From Nectonema munidae (lineage: Eukaryota; Nematomorpha; Nectonematoida; Nectonematidae), in assembly GCA_030549495.1 (NCBI GenBank), contig JAUIRK010000889.1, forward strand, positions 124,001-188,000: a stretch of 64,000 bases of DNA, in the 5' to 3' direction. The notes under the pieces were generated by a model. The model saw only the letters and a program-made list of their open reading frames with translations. It was not told the origin of the DNA and ran no database searches. Positions 34,682 through 46,057 of this stretch are shown one piece after another; position 1 is the stretch's first letter, and each line of letters starts with the position of its first letter. Position numbers and translations under genes: made by a program.

Positions 34682-37600
34682 TACAAACATACTTTTAAAT
34701 ATTTAATTATTATTATCTATTATAACTTTATCATTTTTAAACCTATGCTGCAAGAAATCATAGAGAACACTAAAATTTCGTCTAATTTGAATCCCAAATT
34801 ATAAAATTGCCAAGTTTCAATATTCAAAAACGAAAGATCATTATCAAAATTGAAGAAATCAATGTCGAAAGACTTGAAAGACTTGAAAGAACTTTAAACC
34901 ATGCTTTTTTCTATCACGAAATTAAATTTTTTGAAATTTTTTTCTCGATTACTAATTTCTCCTAATAGATATAGATTTGTATATGAAGATAACTTAGTAA
35001 AACTTGATGCATACGGTAAACACGAATAGAGTAGATAACATATTTTGCGACAAAAAGTACTTTCATTTCGCTATAAAAAATATGACGATTCATCGTTCAA
35101 ACACAAAAATTCTAAAATTTTAGTTTTTTTTAAACTTTTTGCGCACTTATATTGAATATTGCAAAGCCTTTTCATCTTATGTATGAAAGATTTCAAATGT
35201 CATGAAAGTTATTTTTTATAAAAAAAAGTCGAAACTCTGAAATTCAAGTTTGTCGAATATAATTCCTCTCAAAAATTTCTATGTTTTCACCAACAATTCT
35301 CTTAATCAAACAATCACTAGTGAGTAATTGAAACAAAGTGAAGTAAGATCAAGGTGAACAGAAGTCAATAGTCAAAAAACATTAAAAAAAACAAAAAGTC
35401 ACAATAAAAAACTTTGAACTATATTTTATTCTGTCTTTTTGGAATTTTTTTCGTCATAAAGTTCAAAAAAAGTTTTTTACGGTGAGAAATATTTAAAAAA
35501 GTATAAAAATGTTAAGTATTATTCTAAAACTATACTCATTTTACTCAAAATTAAATTTTTTTTAAATTATTCTAATATATTCTAAGAAACGATAATTTTC
35601 AATTGAAAAAAATCAAATTTTACTTTAGGACAAAAATTGCGTGCAATAATTTCAAAAAAGTCAAATTTTTTGATTATAAAGTCAAACAAGAGCATTTTTT
35701 GCGTCAAAAATAGTTTGCCCTGGACTAATAAGGCGATTGTCGGCGAAAAGTTGCTTATTCGTTAAAAAATTTTCGTACCCATTTAAAGAGTGTTTACATT
35801 CCTTCATTCCTCTCGCGCTATCATTTTATCACAACGATCTCCTGCATCATGAGTAATAGTTATACTCTTGCAAAATAGAGGAGCATTTATCAAATTCCAT
35901 AATCTTGTTTCTAAATACTTTTATCCTGTATATTGCATATTATGGTTGAATATATATATATTATATATATGGATATGGAATTTAAAACACGCACACTCAC
36001 ACGATATTGCAGCGATATCAGTGTTTGTGGTTTTTAACTTTATCGATTTTCCTTGGATAATTACGCATTTATTTGTTTTACATTAGTCTTGGTAGTGGTG
36101 GAGCTGATAGAAGCAGTAGTTCACTTATTAAAACGCTATTATTACTCTCCGTGTAAAAACTCACACTTATCACATCACATTACATCCTCTTTCCCAATCT
36201 TCATCTTATTTAACTCACACGATTCTTCTCTCTTTTTTATCCTCTCTCTCTCTCTCTTTCTCATTCGTTCGTTTTAATTCACATCCACACACACACTCTC
36301 TCTCCTCTCTCATCACACATTGCGCACAAATACTCTCAACTTGAAACACATTCTTCATCTTATGTAAGCGAAAAGTTTTTTTTGTTTTTTTTATTACATA
36401 TGTGCCAAAAGGCGGTTGAACGGCTTTCGGTCTCAAGCTGCACAATTTAGTTGTGATACACCAGGAAACTGCTATGCAAATATTATATTAAATTATAAGT
36501 TCCAAAAAATGGCCACTCAATACATTCGCTATAAAAAACACACAATTTTGAAACAATTCAAGCTTCTAAGAATAATCTTCCTTGTCTAGTTTTAAAAATA
36601 AATATAAAAAAAGATTTTTTTTTATTTTTTTGTTTTTTTTAAATTTTATTTTCCCTTATTTTCATGTTGTAAAAAGGGAGAAAAAGTGTAACATTTTGGA
36701 GTACTTCTGATATGGTTACAGATTTTCAAAATATAATTAGTGAGGAAATTAAGCTTCTGTATCGCAAAACAAAGTGATAGGACTTCTGTATTGGTAGATC
36801 AACCAGATTGACGATAAGAATTTTCCATCTGAAACCTAAGAAGGAATTACTCTTCGAAACTTTAGGCTTTCAAAATGATGCTAAATAAATCAGGTGTTTA
36901 GCTTTTTAATTTTATTTATATTTTAATTTAATCTTGTAGGCAAATCCACGTAACGACAAATTATTTTAACATAAAAATATTTTTGATTTTAATACTGTAC
37001 TACTGGTTACATCTCCTTATTTCTTTTGCTTATATAGCGCTATCTTTCAGTTTTCGGCGTTTGAAGAATTGGGATCATATGTAGAATTGATCGACATTTA
37101 GAAATTATATCAGTAGCGGACTGAATTTCAAATTCTTATTTGCAAGACTCATCAAATGGCGCAATCACGAGGGCTGCGTAAATCCTAAAATGAAATAACG
37201 TAATCAACTAATGATGTTCAAGTAAGTAAGCGTAAAGTAACAACTTTTAAGGAATTAGATGGAAAAGGTAGATATAAAAATTTTAGGATTGGAAAAAATA
37301 CCTATTATCACAGAAAAGATGGAAAAATGGTGTTGAATAGGAAGATAAATATGATATAAATATTTGATCTCTTCTCCTCCGTCTCCAAATACTCAAAAAC
37401 GTAAAAAGCTGCTAACTCCATATGCTTATAAATATAAACATTTTTTCATCTCTTAAAATACATTTAAAAAAATTTGTGTCTCCGACTACACAACCTTGAG
37501 AAAAAAAAGCCGTTTTTTTTTATTTTTTTTTTTAGCCGTTTCATTTATTCGCGTTTTCTGTGATAATTTTAACGACTTTCTCATTCCAAAGATAAAAAGG

Positions 37601-37690
37601 AAGGACTCAAAATGAACACAAATCGATTTTTGATATCGGAAATGAGACAAAAAAAACTTCGATTGGTATACCGATATCGTTCTACTAAAA
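34682..37690. other. No gene seen
   Basis: AT-rich with (CT)n-like low complexity near 36240-36310. AGTTTGCCCTG near 35713-35723 resembles the right end of the hAT at 49.8 kb, without a left partner. Frames at 35868, 36053 and 36215 are low-complexity or chance. Confidence 0.45.
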
Positions 37691-38072
37691 CGGGTCGGGA
37701 ACCTATGGCTCGCGAGCCAGACATGGCTCTTTTGATGACTGCATCTGGTTCTCAGATAAATAAGGTGGCATTCAGGATAAGGGGAAGTATTGCGATAATG
37801 CATATCCTTCTTGCCAATTCTACACTCTCTTAATTTCGTCATCATTACGAATCACGACGACAAATAAAGCTGATGATGATGCAGACTTTGCTTATTAATA
37901 AATAACTTCGATAAATCTTGTTTAAAATAAATTCCGAGTCTTATTATACTCTAAAATTGTTGGTCCCATTTAGTTGTAATCAGTATTTAAAAATATATAT
38001 GGCTCTCAGAGGATTACATTTTAAAATATGTGTTTTTTGGGCTCTTTTAGTGAAAAAGGTTCCCGGCCCCTG
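37691..38072. mobile_element. Non-autonomous hAT element with 8-bp target duplication
   Basis: The left end reads CGGGTCGGGAACCTATGG; the right end GGTTCCCGGCCCCTG is the complement of CAGGGGCCGGGAACC, with the left terminus worn at the first bases. It is flanked by a perfect TACTAAAA duplication (37683-37690 and 38073-38080). The left subterminal part, with GGCTCGCGAGCC and ATGGCTCTTTTGATG, is typical of hAT ends. The 382-bp body has no transposase. Confidence 0.9.
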
Positions 38073-38080
38073 TACTAAAA

Positions 38081-38844
38081 AGTGACTATCCTCGATACGG
38101 ATTCCATATACTTTGTACTTCTAACACTTTCCAGAGGAGATGAACTGGTCATTCTTTCAACCGCTTATTTTCCTCAAGTATTTTCAACGTAGAAAGAATT
38201 CCTTCTCTAGAAGCTTCACTTAAGGAAAGTGCAAACAAAGGTGTTTAATATTCAACAAATTTGAACCAAGAGCACCAAAGCACGCACCTGTTGGAAGTGA
38301 AAGTTCTCCGGGATATTGTCAGCGCCCCAAAGCCCTTGTACCGACTACTTTGATAACTCCTAATAGAAGCTCCAACGTCAAAATATCTGTGAGTATTAAT
38401 TTTATTAAGATAAATTAATATAAAAACTGTAAAGCGAGAAATTTTCGGGACGAAATTAAATTCTGCCAACTACTAAATCTTCAGAGTTTCAAGTTTTTTA
38501 AACTTAAATTTTTTTATAACTTTAAAATCTTTCATATATAAAATTAAAATAACTGTCATTCCGCTATTAAATGCTCAGGGAGTTAAAAAAAACAATTTTT
38601 TTTGGCAAAACATCTAAAAATTTTTGAAATGTTATATTCGCCAATTTGTTTTCAACCCTAATTTGCTCAATTTTATTCTCGCAAAAGTAAAGTAATCTTT
38701 GTTTTGGTTATCTAATTCTTGCATATTATTAGTGCTTATATCCATTATTTGCTAAAGTGTATCGACATGTAAACAAGGAATTTTAACCTGGCTTTCTTTT
38801 CTTACAATCATGCGCTTACAAGTGCAACAATACTGACTACACAC
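38081..38844. other. No gene seen
   Basis: AT-rich DNA. A 74-codon frame at 38245-38469 has no recognisable features. Confidence 0.4.
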
Positions 38845-38971
<127 letters not shown>

Positions 38972-39182
38972 AATGTATGTTAATGAAATTATTGCTTTTA
39001 AATCTAATCAGTTTGTGTATGTGCAAATTTTATCGAAATCTTTGCATGTATTGATATCGCAATACTTGAACAAAATTATCATAATTCGTCTACTCATTAA
39101 CAACGAAAAACCAGGCTTTCCTCCTTAATACTTAATAACCATTCACATACAAATCTATATTTACCATTTAACATACACAACA

Positions 39183-39330
39183 CAGTTGCGTATTGAAGGG
39201 GGGGGGGGTGGTCCACCCATATCTTTTACAGCAACACTCTTTATCCCAATTTTCTATACCCGTATTATTAAGTTTTGGGCTCTTTGAAGTGTTATTTGAA
39301 GGAGGCGGCTTTAAGGTACCTACGCAACTG
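39183..39330. repeat. Small element with 10-bp perfect inverted ends
   Basis: CAGTTGCGTA at 39183-39192 and TACGCAACTG at 39321-39330 are perfect inverted ends 148 bp apart. Inside is a long G-run. No target duplication was found. The hAT at 39338 is inserted right beside it, its target duplication beginning on the last base of this element. Confidence 0.6.
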
Positions 39331-39509
39331 TATAGACCAGTGTTTCTCAACCTTTCATGACCTGCGGCCCCCTAAATTTCCAACAATAAAAATTTTAAAA
39401 TAAATTAAATAATAATTAATTTATTAAATTTGATAAATAATAATTAAATTTTATTTTAAATTTTGAAAAAAATTATAAATGAAAGTAAAATTTTTTTTGA
39501 ATTTATTCA

Positions 39510-41145
39510 ATGAGAAACTTGCTGTTGAGCTTGTGTGACAAGACTTTTTATGTCTGGCTTCGTTTGGGATACAGCAAGGCGAATATCGTTGCCAACATCA
39601 AGCCGGTTTCTGGACTTTGTTTTGATAGTGGCCAAGTCAGAAAATACACATTTGCAAAGATAAATTATAGCAAATTTAACTAGTATTATAGATGCTTTCT
39701 TGCTGAGTAGAGGGTAGGCATTCTGAATAGATAACCAGAAAGTAGAGAGATCTGTATTGTTACTAAAAGCAAGTTTCATTGCTTTAGATGCCTTAAACTC
39801 TGCTAGCTCTTCTCCTTCGTCTTCAGTACATTCAATTTCAGTGTTGAATGTGTCCCTATGCTATGAAACATCTAATGGTGCATCGTCAAAATAAAATTTG
39901 AACTCGTGAGTTAGGATGCTGAGATGTTCAGTAATACATTCTTTGATGCCGATGGGAAGCTTGATTTGTTGTGTCTGCAGCTGCTTATCTAAGATAGGAA
40001 AAGATGTTAGGGATTCGACTTTGATTCGTGCCTGCCAAACTTCAATTCGAGCAGACAGTCCAGCAAGTTTGTCGTGAACCTCACTAACTGTCACATCACG
40101 ACCTTGCAAAGACAGGCCAGAATCATAACAAATTCTTCTTTGTCAAAATAAAGAAAAAGTTTATTGTCATTTTCTCGCAAAAAAGCTTTTACTTCCAAAC
40201 GTAAAAGGCAATTTCCTCTCGATAACCAACGAATTTTAGTGTAGAGCAGAAGTCCTAAATGTTTGGCTCCCATTTCGTTAGCAAGAAGTTGGAAGAGTCT
40301 GTGTTTTTTAGCCTTGAGACGGATAAAGTTGATCATTTTAACCGCAACGTTCATAACTTCCAACAAAGAAGACGGGAGAGTTTTTGAGGCAAGCGCATAA
40401 CAATGTAGTGAACAGTGAGAAGATGTTATATGAGGCCATTCATTTTTGACTAATGTAACAAACCCCCCTTTAACGACAATCATTGCTGGATCACCATCAG
40501 TACACATTTTTTCAAAAATTCTGTCACTTAAGACCTGTATTTTTGAAAAAAGAATCCACGATTGCTTTTACATCTGCTGCTGTCGTTGTACTTGGCATCC
40601 AACTACAAAACAAAAACTCTTCCTTCATCTTTCCATTTTTTTCATATCGAACAAAATCAATAAACTGACTATACATAGCAATGTCGGTAGGCTCGTCTAA
40701 TTGGAGGCCTGAACTCTGCTTTGCCTAATTTCATAGCAAACTTGACGGCACGCATCAACAACCATGTCATTAATCCGCCGGCGGATTGTATCATGGAAAC
40801 TTGCTGAATTTTTTTTTGCCTCTGTACCAATCATTAATTCAACCATCTTATCTGTACATGGCTTAATTAGCTCCTCTGCAATAGTGTGGGGTTTTTTCTT
40901 GCACTTTACAATTTGGTTTCGTAGCTGGATTGAAGAGCAGGTTTTTCTTCTGACCGAAAGTCAAATTCAGGAAGTCTAGCTTCGCGTTCATACCGGGCTC
41001 GATTTGCATACATAGCCTCGACACTATCGTTCTTATTTTGAGGATGCATTTTGTCACGATGATTTAAAAGTTTACATGGACGTAGTGATGCATTTGACAT
41101 CACCAGTGAGGAGTGTATACATTGCGCACAATCAAATTTTTTCAA
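39510..41145 (-). pseudogene. hAT transposase, ZBED5/SCAND3-like, decayed
   Basis: Right to left on the minus strand: a BED-like finger (FDCAQCIHSSLVMSNASLRP, then NHRDKMHP) near 41140-41040, and an IAEELIKPCTDKMVELMIG-type region near 40880. Then the core CTDGDPAMIVVKGGFVTLVK (40507 on), HCSLHCYALASKTLP and TKIRWLSRGNCLLRL. The C-terminal dimerisation part is at 39779-39507 (LSTFWLSIQNAYPLLSKKA, LCKCVFSDLATIKTK, RNRLDVGNDIRLAV). All blocks are those of ZBED5/SCAND3-like hAT transposases. At least four frame breaks separate the open pieces, so it makes no protein. It lies inside the target-duplicated element 39338-44672. Confidence 0.9.
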
Positions 41146-41650
41146 AATTTTACTTTTTATTACAACATAAGTCTTACAGGTCTACTCGTGTAGTCTGAAT
41201 CAAAAACACTATTCTAGTAAGACTCATTATGTTTTCTTACGTGCCCCAAATTTTAATCAAAATATTTCGGGCGCACTCTTTTCTCCGATCTTCAAGTTCC
41301 AAGCTATGCCTCTGACCTTCGCAAGACGGAACGGGAGTTTTACGTCAATGGTAATTTTCAAACTAAAATTACGTTGACTATATTATATATAACCTATATA
41401 AAAACTAGGATGTAAATTTTCAAAAAGGAATATATTTTTCAAAAATGATAACTTTGATAGTGAATAACTGTATATTTTTTCCTACTGTAGTTTTTTTTAA
41501 AACTTAACGCCATCTTTAAAAGAAAGTTAACTATAATTCCTTTTACTTTTTAAACTTTATTCACGAAAGAAAAGCAAAAATAAAAATCAATTGAGCAAAA
41601 AACTTAAAAACATTCAATTTTGATTGGTAAGCAGAAAAAAATGATTAAAA

Positions 41651-43799
41651 TTAAATTCCACAACTTTGACAAACGTACTTTGTGTGTGATTTACATATAG
41701 GCCTTTTGCATGTTTCGCACTTTCTTATGCCTCTCTTTTTTGGTCTACAAGTAGAAACAAAGCAATATCCACGAGAAGAGGAAGCAAACTCAGGGATGTC
41801 TTGTTGGATCCCGTAAAATGAAATGAGTTCCTTGGTGATTCTGTGGGTGAGAGGATCATTACATCTGTTTATCATTGAAAGGTGACTAAGCCTTAGACAC
41901 ATATCTCTTATGAAGTACTTTCTTCCACCTTTTTGTGTCGATGGAAACTTTTCTGGAGCGTTGCTCTTGATGATGACCCAACTGTTATAAGCTGATATGT
42001 CTAAATAATTACAGAACAAAAGAAAAGGCCATCTCCTTGAAGCTTTGTAGGAAGTGAAGTCTCTTAGCATTCGATTACAAGTATCAACGCCTGATTTAAA
42101 CTTATTGTAGTCGACAACAGTTTCCGGTTTACGTCTTGGACCCAACAAGTTGATGCTTCCCAAGTGTTGAGACGACATTATATAAACTACTTTGAAGTCT
42201 CTTTGGGAATGCTTGTGAGGAATGTAAGCAGTAAAAGGATGCAAATTCTGTGTAAAGGAATTTACTCTCGCACTCTTGTAAGGCGAGACTTTTTAGATAA
42301 GCGGGTCTGAAAAGGTAAGGAATAAAGCGACGATTTGCTCTTGCAGTGCCACAGACTGTTAGGTTTTGTTGTCGTGCCCATTTACAAAGTTTATGAGAGG
42401 TAAAGAACCTGTCCATGAATATGGCACATCCTTTAGACAACTCACAACTTGCCACAAGTCTTTTTACCATTTCCTCGGACGAAAAATAAGTTTTATCGAG
42501 GAAACCAGGGACATAAATTTCGGGTTTGAGCACATAAGAAGTTCTCGCGTGATTGCAGTGGTAGCATTTTATGCCATAGCGTCCTGGCTTGTATCGATCA
42601 TAGATTCGTAAAGCTGTTCTTCCTCTAAATTTTATCAACTGTTCATTAACAGTTACGCAATCTTGGAGAGTATAGTGCTTGCTGAATATTTCATAAAAAT
42701 GATCGTTTAGTTCTCTTATTGCACCCAATTTATCTTCAGGGTTTCTTTCACTTTTTTTTGTCAAAGCGTATAAAACGATGGATTAATAAAAACATATCTC
42801 GATTTATAGAAGCTTTTAGAAATGGCTCTCCGTGTTTTTGAGAAAAGAGGTATTTCACGTCTAATTTTTGATTTTTTGCCTGCCCAATGTGTAGTAAACA
42901 TGCAAAATAGGATAGTATGTCAGCAATACTGAACTTTTCAAAACAAAATTTAGTCTTTATGAAAGCTTCAGGCATATGTCTAAAACACAAAAACTAACTT
43001 TAGGGAAGACTTTTTCGGAAAGTCAACTTTTCATCATAAAAATTAAGTATAATAACTTTTATATTTTGGTATTACAAATGAATAGATGATTTATTTGAAA
43101 GTTTTTCCTAAGATATATTAACTATAAAAAGTTTTTTGAATGTCCAAATAGTGTACTTAGCAAAAAACTTGAGAAATATAGCCCGAGCAATCGCAAAATA
43201 TAGACTAAAAATTCCCCTTGTTCTTTTTCCTATCATAAATTAACCTTCAAAAATGAAATTTCAAGAGAAATTTTCAAGAATTTAAAATAAAATGTGTTTA
43301 ATGCAAATTTTTTCATAGTTGACGTCAGCCTATAAGTAGAAATAATTTTTAAGACCGAAAAAAGTAGCATCTATTTGCACATAAGTCTTAAAAAGCAAAG
43401 TAATTACATTGACGTCAACTGTGACTAAAACCATTCAATATTTAATTTGACTTACGCAAATGCTTCATCCATCTTTAATTTGGTACAACGATAAATATGT
43501 GATATTGTTTCAACAGTAAAAAAGAGTTGGAAAATTTTCAAAGGATCATCTAAAGATTTAGCATCTCCTTTAGGACCATATGGGTCAGCGACATTATCTC
43601 TAATGTTGAAAGTTCCAGGTATTCCAACATTCGTAGAAAAAGAATCCCATTGATAACGTGTACCGTCTGGGGCAAGTAAGAAATCTGAAACCGTCTCAGA
43701 AAGGTTATCTGACTCTTCAGATGAAGACAAAGTAAAACTTTCAGAACAAGAAGTTGTAATGTCATAAGAAGAAACACTTGAAGACGAACAAAAGACCTA
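41651..43799 (-). pseudogene. piggyBac transposase-derived gene with an intron (copy 2)
   Basis: Exon 1 is a serine/acid-rich N-terminus and KIFQLFFTVETISHIYRCTK to 43456. The minus strand then has GTAAGT (43455-43450) and, 476 bp on, TTTTTGTGTTTTAG ending at 42980. Splicing keeps the frame (MDEAFA-HMPEAFIKTKF). Exon 2 follows: FSIADILSYFACLLHIGQ, a one-base shift in an A8 run near 42755, then TVNEQLIKFRGRTALRIYDR, AIFMDRFFTSHKLCKW, GTARANRRFIPYLF, another one-base shift near 42230 (TTTT), then KSGVDTCNRMLRDFTSYKAS, RRWPFLLFCNYLDISAYNSW and the cysteine-rich end CETCKRPICKSHTKYVCQSC. The second and third catalytic Asp are present; the first is Asn (codon 42647-42645, AAT). No ATG is seen before exon 1; two stops lie at about 43800. 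Either a decaying copy or a domesticated gene read with sequence errors. Confidence 0.88.
43314..43423. repeat. Inverted repeat with two TGACGTCA palindromes in the intron
   Basis: CATAGTTGACGTCA (43314-43327) and TGACGTCAACTGTG (43410-43423) are inverted copies, 13 of 14 matching. Each contains the full palindrome TGACGTCA, the consensus for CREB/ATF factors. They lie inside the intron of the piggyBac-derived gene. They could be ends of a tiny foldback element or true regulatory sites; the sequence does not decide. Confidence 0.6.
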
Positions 43800-43800
43800 T

Positions 43801-43919
43801 TAGGGCGTGAGTGACTTCGAAACTCAAATGCTTGGGTTCGAATCCCGCTCCCTGCAACTTACTTATAGTTCGATACAAGCGGTCTTCTGGCCTTCTCGAT
43901 GAAAACATCCTGAGGTACC
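43801..43919 (+). mobile_element. tRNA-derived SINE, copy 2
   Basis: Starts TAGGGCGTGAGTGACTTCG, has a perfect B box (GGGTTCGAATCCC near 43831), then TAGTTCGATACAAGCGGTC, CCTTCTCGATGAAAACAT and GAGGTACCTACC. It lies directly upstream of the piggyBac-derived gene, in the opposite direction. Confidence 0.88.
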
Positions 43920-44680
43920 TACCTAATAGAAAAGTGGGTTTGTGATATTGCAGAAAGTATTTCAGTAATGCAGATGACGTTAATTTATATAAAAAATAAA
44001 AGTTAATTTATTTTTTCATTTACTAGTTTTTGTGCTTAAAATGCTATTTCTTCTGATTTTACATAGAATTTATGTAGGAAATGCAAAATTCGTCATAAAC
44101 GATCTTTTTTGATCGATGGGAGTTTTACGGCATATATCCGTCCTTCGTGTATGGTATGAAATGGACCGTCTTGCGAAGGTTACAGCCGATTTTCCTTCTT
44201 TTTAACCTAAAAATGGGGAACAGCTGAAATATAACGTTTTTAAAATAAAGTATTAGGTTTTATATATTATCATTATTTTTTCATTATTGTGAATTTTGCT
44301 ATGCTTTAGCTTAGTGGTTCTTAACCTTGGGTCACGAGATAAAATTTGGGTTGCTTAGCTTTGAAATTGAAAAAATGATATGTAGTGAAGATTTATACAA
44401 TGTGTAATCTACTTTTGTTGTATATAAAGATATTTCTCATCAATGAAGTATGAAGAAAGTATAAAGCAGAAAGGCAGAAGGAGAGATTGGATGCAATGCA
44501 ACGTAGGAAAGAAAACTCGTTATGAATGAGACTCAAAAACAATGATACAACATGTTTGAAGAAGTCATTCGTAAACCATGGACAAAGTTCATTCTTTGCC
44601 ATCTGCTCGTGGCCCCCTATTAAGATCCTGTGGCCCCCTTAGGGGCCATGAGCCCCTAGTTGAGAAACACTGGTATAGAC

Positions 44681-45960
44681 AGTAACGAAGCCATAATTTT
44701 TTTGGAGCTCCCTAATGGGGCACTACTGCATATATGTTTACTCGTTAAGATACAATTTGGCCTCAAGGCAATTTAATATCAATATATTAAGAGGCCGAAC
44801 CTACGTGTTCTTGTTTACCTACATGCTTTGTCCGAATTATGAGAAATAGACCTCAGGGACTGAATAACTGGCTAACTCATTTATCGATAAAATCTTGTTT
44901 TTTCTTTTGTTACATATATACATATACATGGAATGGTGTAAATTAAATACCTTGGCATCCAATATTAATAATAATAATAATAATAATTCGATACAATTTG
45001 TGAACTTTAAAAAATTTATCGCTATCGATACCGATCCAACAAAAAACAGCGAATAAACCAATACTTCTGAATAGTGATAGTCAACACGTACTAAATACCA
45101 AATCAATAATTAAGATTTAGATGCGATAATTCACAACCACATGTGTTCCGGAGGATTTATACGAATTCTTGTTTTTCATTCATTTTATATGTCAACAAAT
45201 GTAGTTTAGAAAATGTTTGCGCAAAGTGGGAATTTTTAGTATAAAAACCCATCCTTCACTTTCAAATTTTATTCTTGACTTTTTTTCAATTCCATTTTTC
45301 TCACGGTTTGATTATGTAAAAGGTAATAGTAATTTTAACAAAAGGTAGTAATAGTAATTTTTCATTTAATGTCTGAACAATAATAAAAAATAAAATGTCG
45401 AAATCAGGAAAAACATATCCCACTCATTTAGCGATAGTGCTTGCTAAGTCCTACCAATTTAAATTGGAAAAATGTTAGTCGTACTTCTCTAAATTGATTT
45501 GATCAATAATTATCACTTAAATTTTTTATCGATTTTTTTATGTATTTTTAGCAAATTTAACAAATAGATTTTAGCGATGAAGGACCCATGTTATTTCAAG
45601 GCAAGAAAGATGTTCTATTAGTAAAAATTGTTTAACATTGTCGCATTAATATATATTGTACTTTAGATTTACTGGCTAAATTTCGTCTTACTACAAATAT
45701 ATGCATTTAAAAAGTTTCGCTCTAATTAAAATATTTCCAAAAGTGGGCTAATTTGATATAAAAGAATTTTTTAAATTAATTAACACATTTGATCTAACCT
45801 TGATATTAACTGGTTAATTAACCAGAATGATCAGACGCTATCTATTGTAAAGCAGAAATTTTTTCTAAACTCCGCAGGCCCAGGTTTTCCAAACAGTCAT
45901 ACGGGCTTTAAGTGGCTTTTAAAACGCTATTATTTGTCTATTATCTATAATAATAATCTA
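44681..45960. other. No gene seen; one old repeat
   Basis: AT-rich. 45237-45318 is the reverse-orientation partner of the block at 31196-31310. A short (ATA)n run lies near 44965-44990. Confidence 0.45.
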
Positions 45961-45964
45961 TTGA

Positions 45965-46057
45965 TTGTCGGTCGACCGCGGATGAGGATGTTAGAGGATG
46001 TACAAATTTTTGCGAATAATCCCCTTCTGCCGATGCGGTTATCCGATCCATCGCTAA
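45965..46057. repeat. Fragment of the GCGGAT repeat family
   Basis: CGCGGATGAGGATGTTAGAGG, then GATGCGGTTATCCGATCCAT and CGCTAATCT, parallel to the right part of 16866-16995. Confidence 0.6.

Larger units (their letters stand above)
41315..44180. repeat. 15-bp inverted repeat flanking the nested piggyBac copy
   Basis: ACCTTCGCAAGACGG at 41315-41329 recurs as its exact complement at 44166-44180. GGGAGTTTTACG sits next to each (about 41334 and 44119) in the same orientation. Just inside the left copy, 41344-41358 and 41365-41378 form a small hairpin (GTCAATGGTAATTTT). These could be ends or subterminal repeats of the element that holds the piggyBac gene, but piggyBac-style TTAA ends were not found there. 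Confidence 0.6.
39338..44672 (-). mobile_element. Composite hAT element (ZBED5 type) with nested insertions
   Basis: The left end CAGTGTTTCTCAACC and right end GTTGAGAAACACTG form a 14-bp perfect inverted repeat. They are flanked by an exact 8-bp duplication GTATAGAC at 39330-39337 and 44673-44680. Together these fix the borders of a 5.3-kb hAT insertion. Its transposase (39510-41145) lies near the left end on the minus strand. The right part carries a piggyBac transposase gene (41651-43799) and a SINE (43801-43919), which must have entered after, or been carried along with, the hAT. AGTGGTTCTTAACC at about 44310 looks like the end of yet another hAT fragment. The exact duplication suggests that the outer insertion is not very old. 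Confidence 0.93.

Noticed and set aside
44309-44640. Small hAT MITE inside the composite element
   Set aside because: AGTGGTTCTTAACC and a partly matching right part near 44610-44635 are visible, but no target duplication supports borders; mentioned only within the composite.
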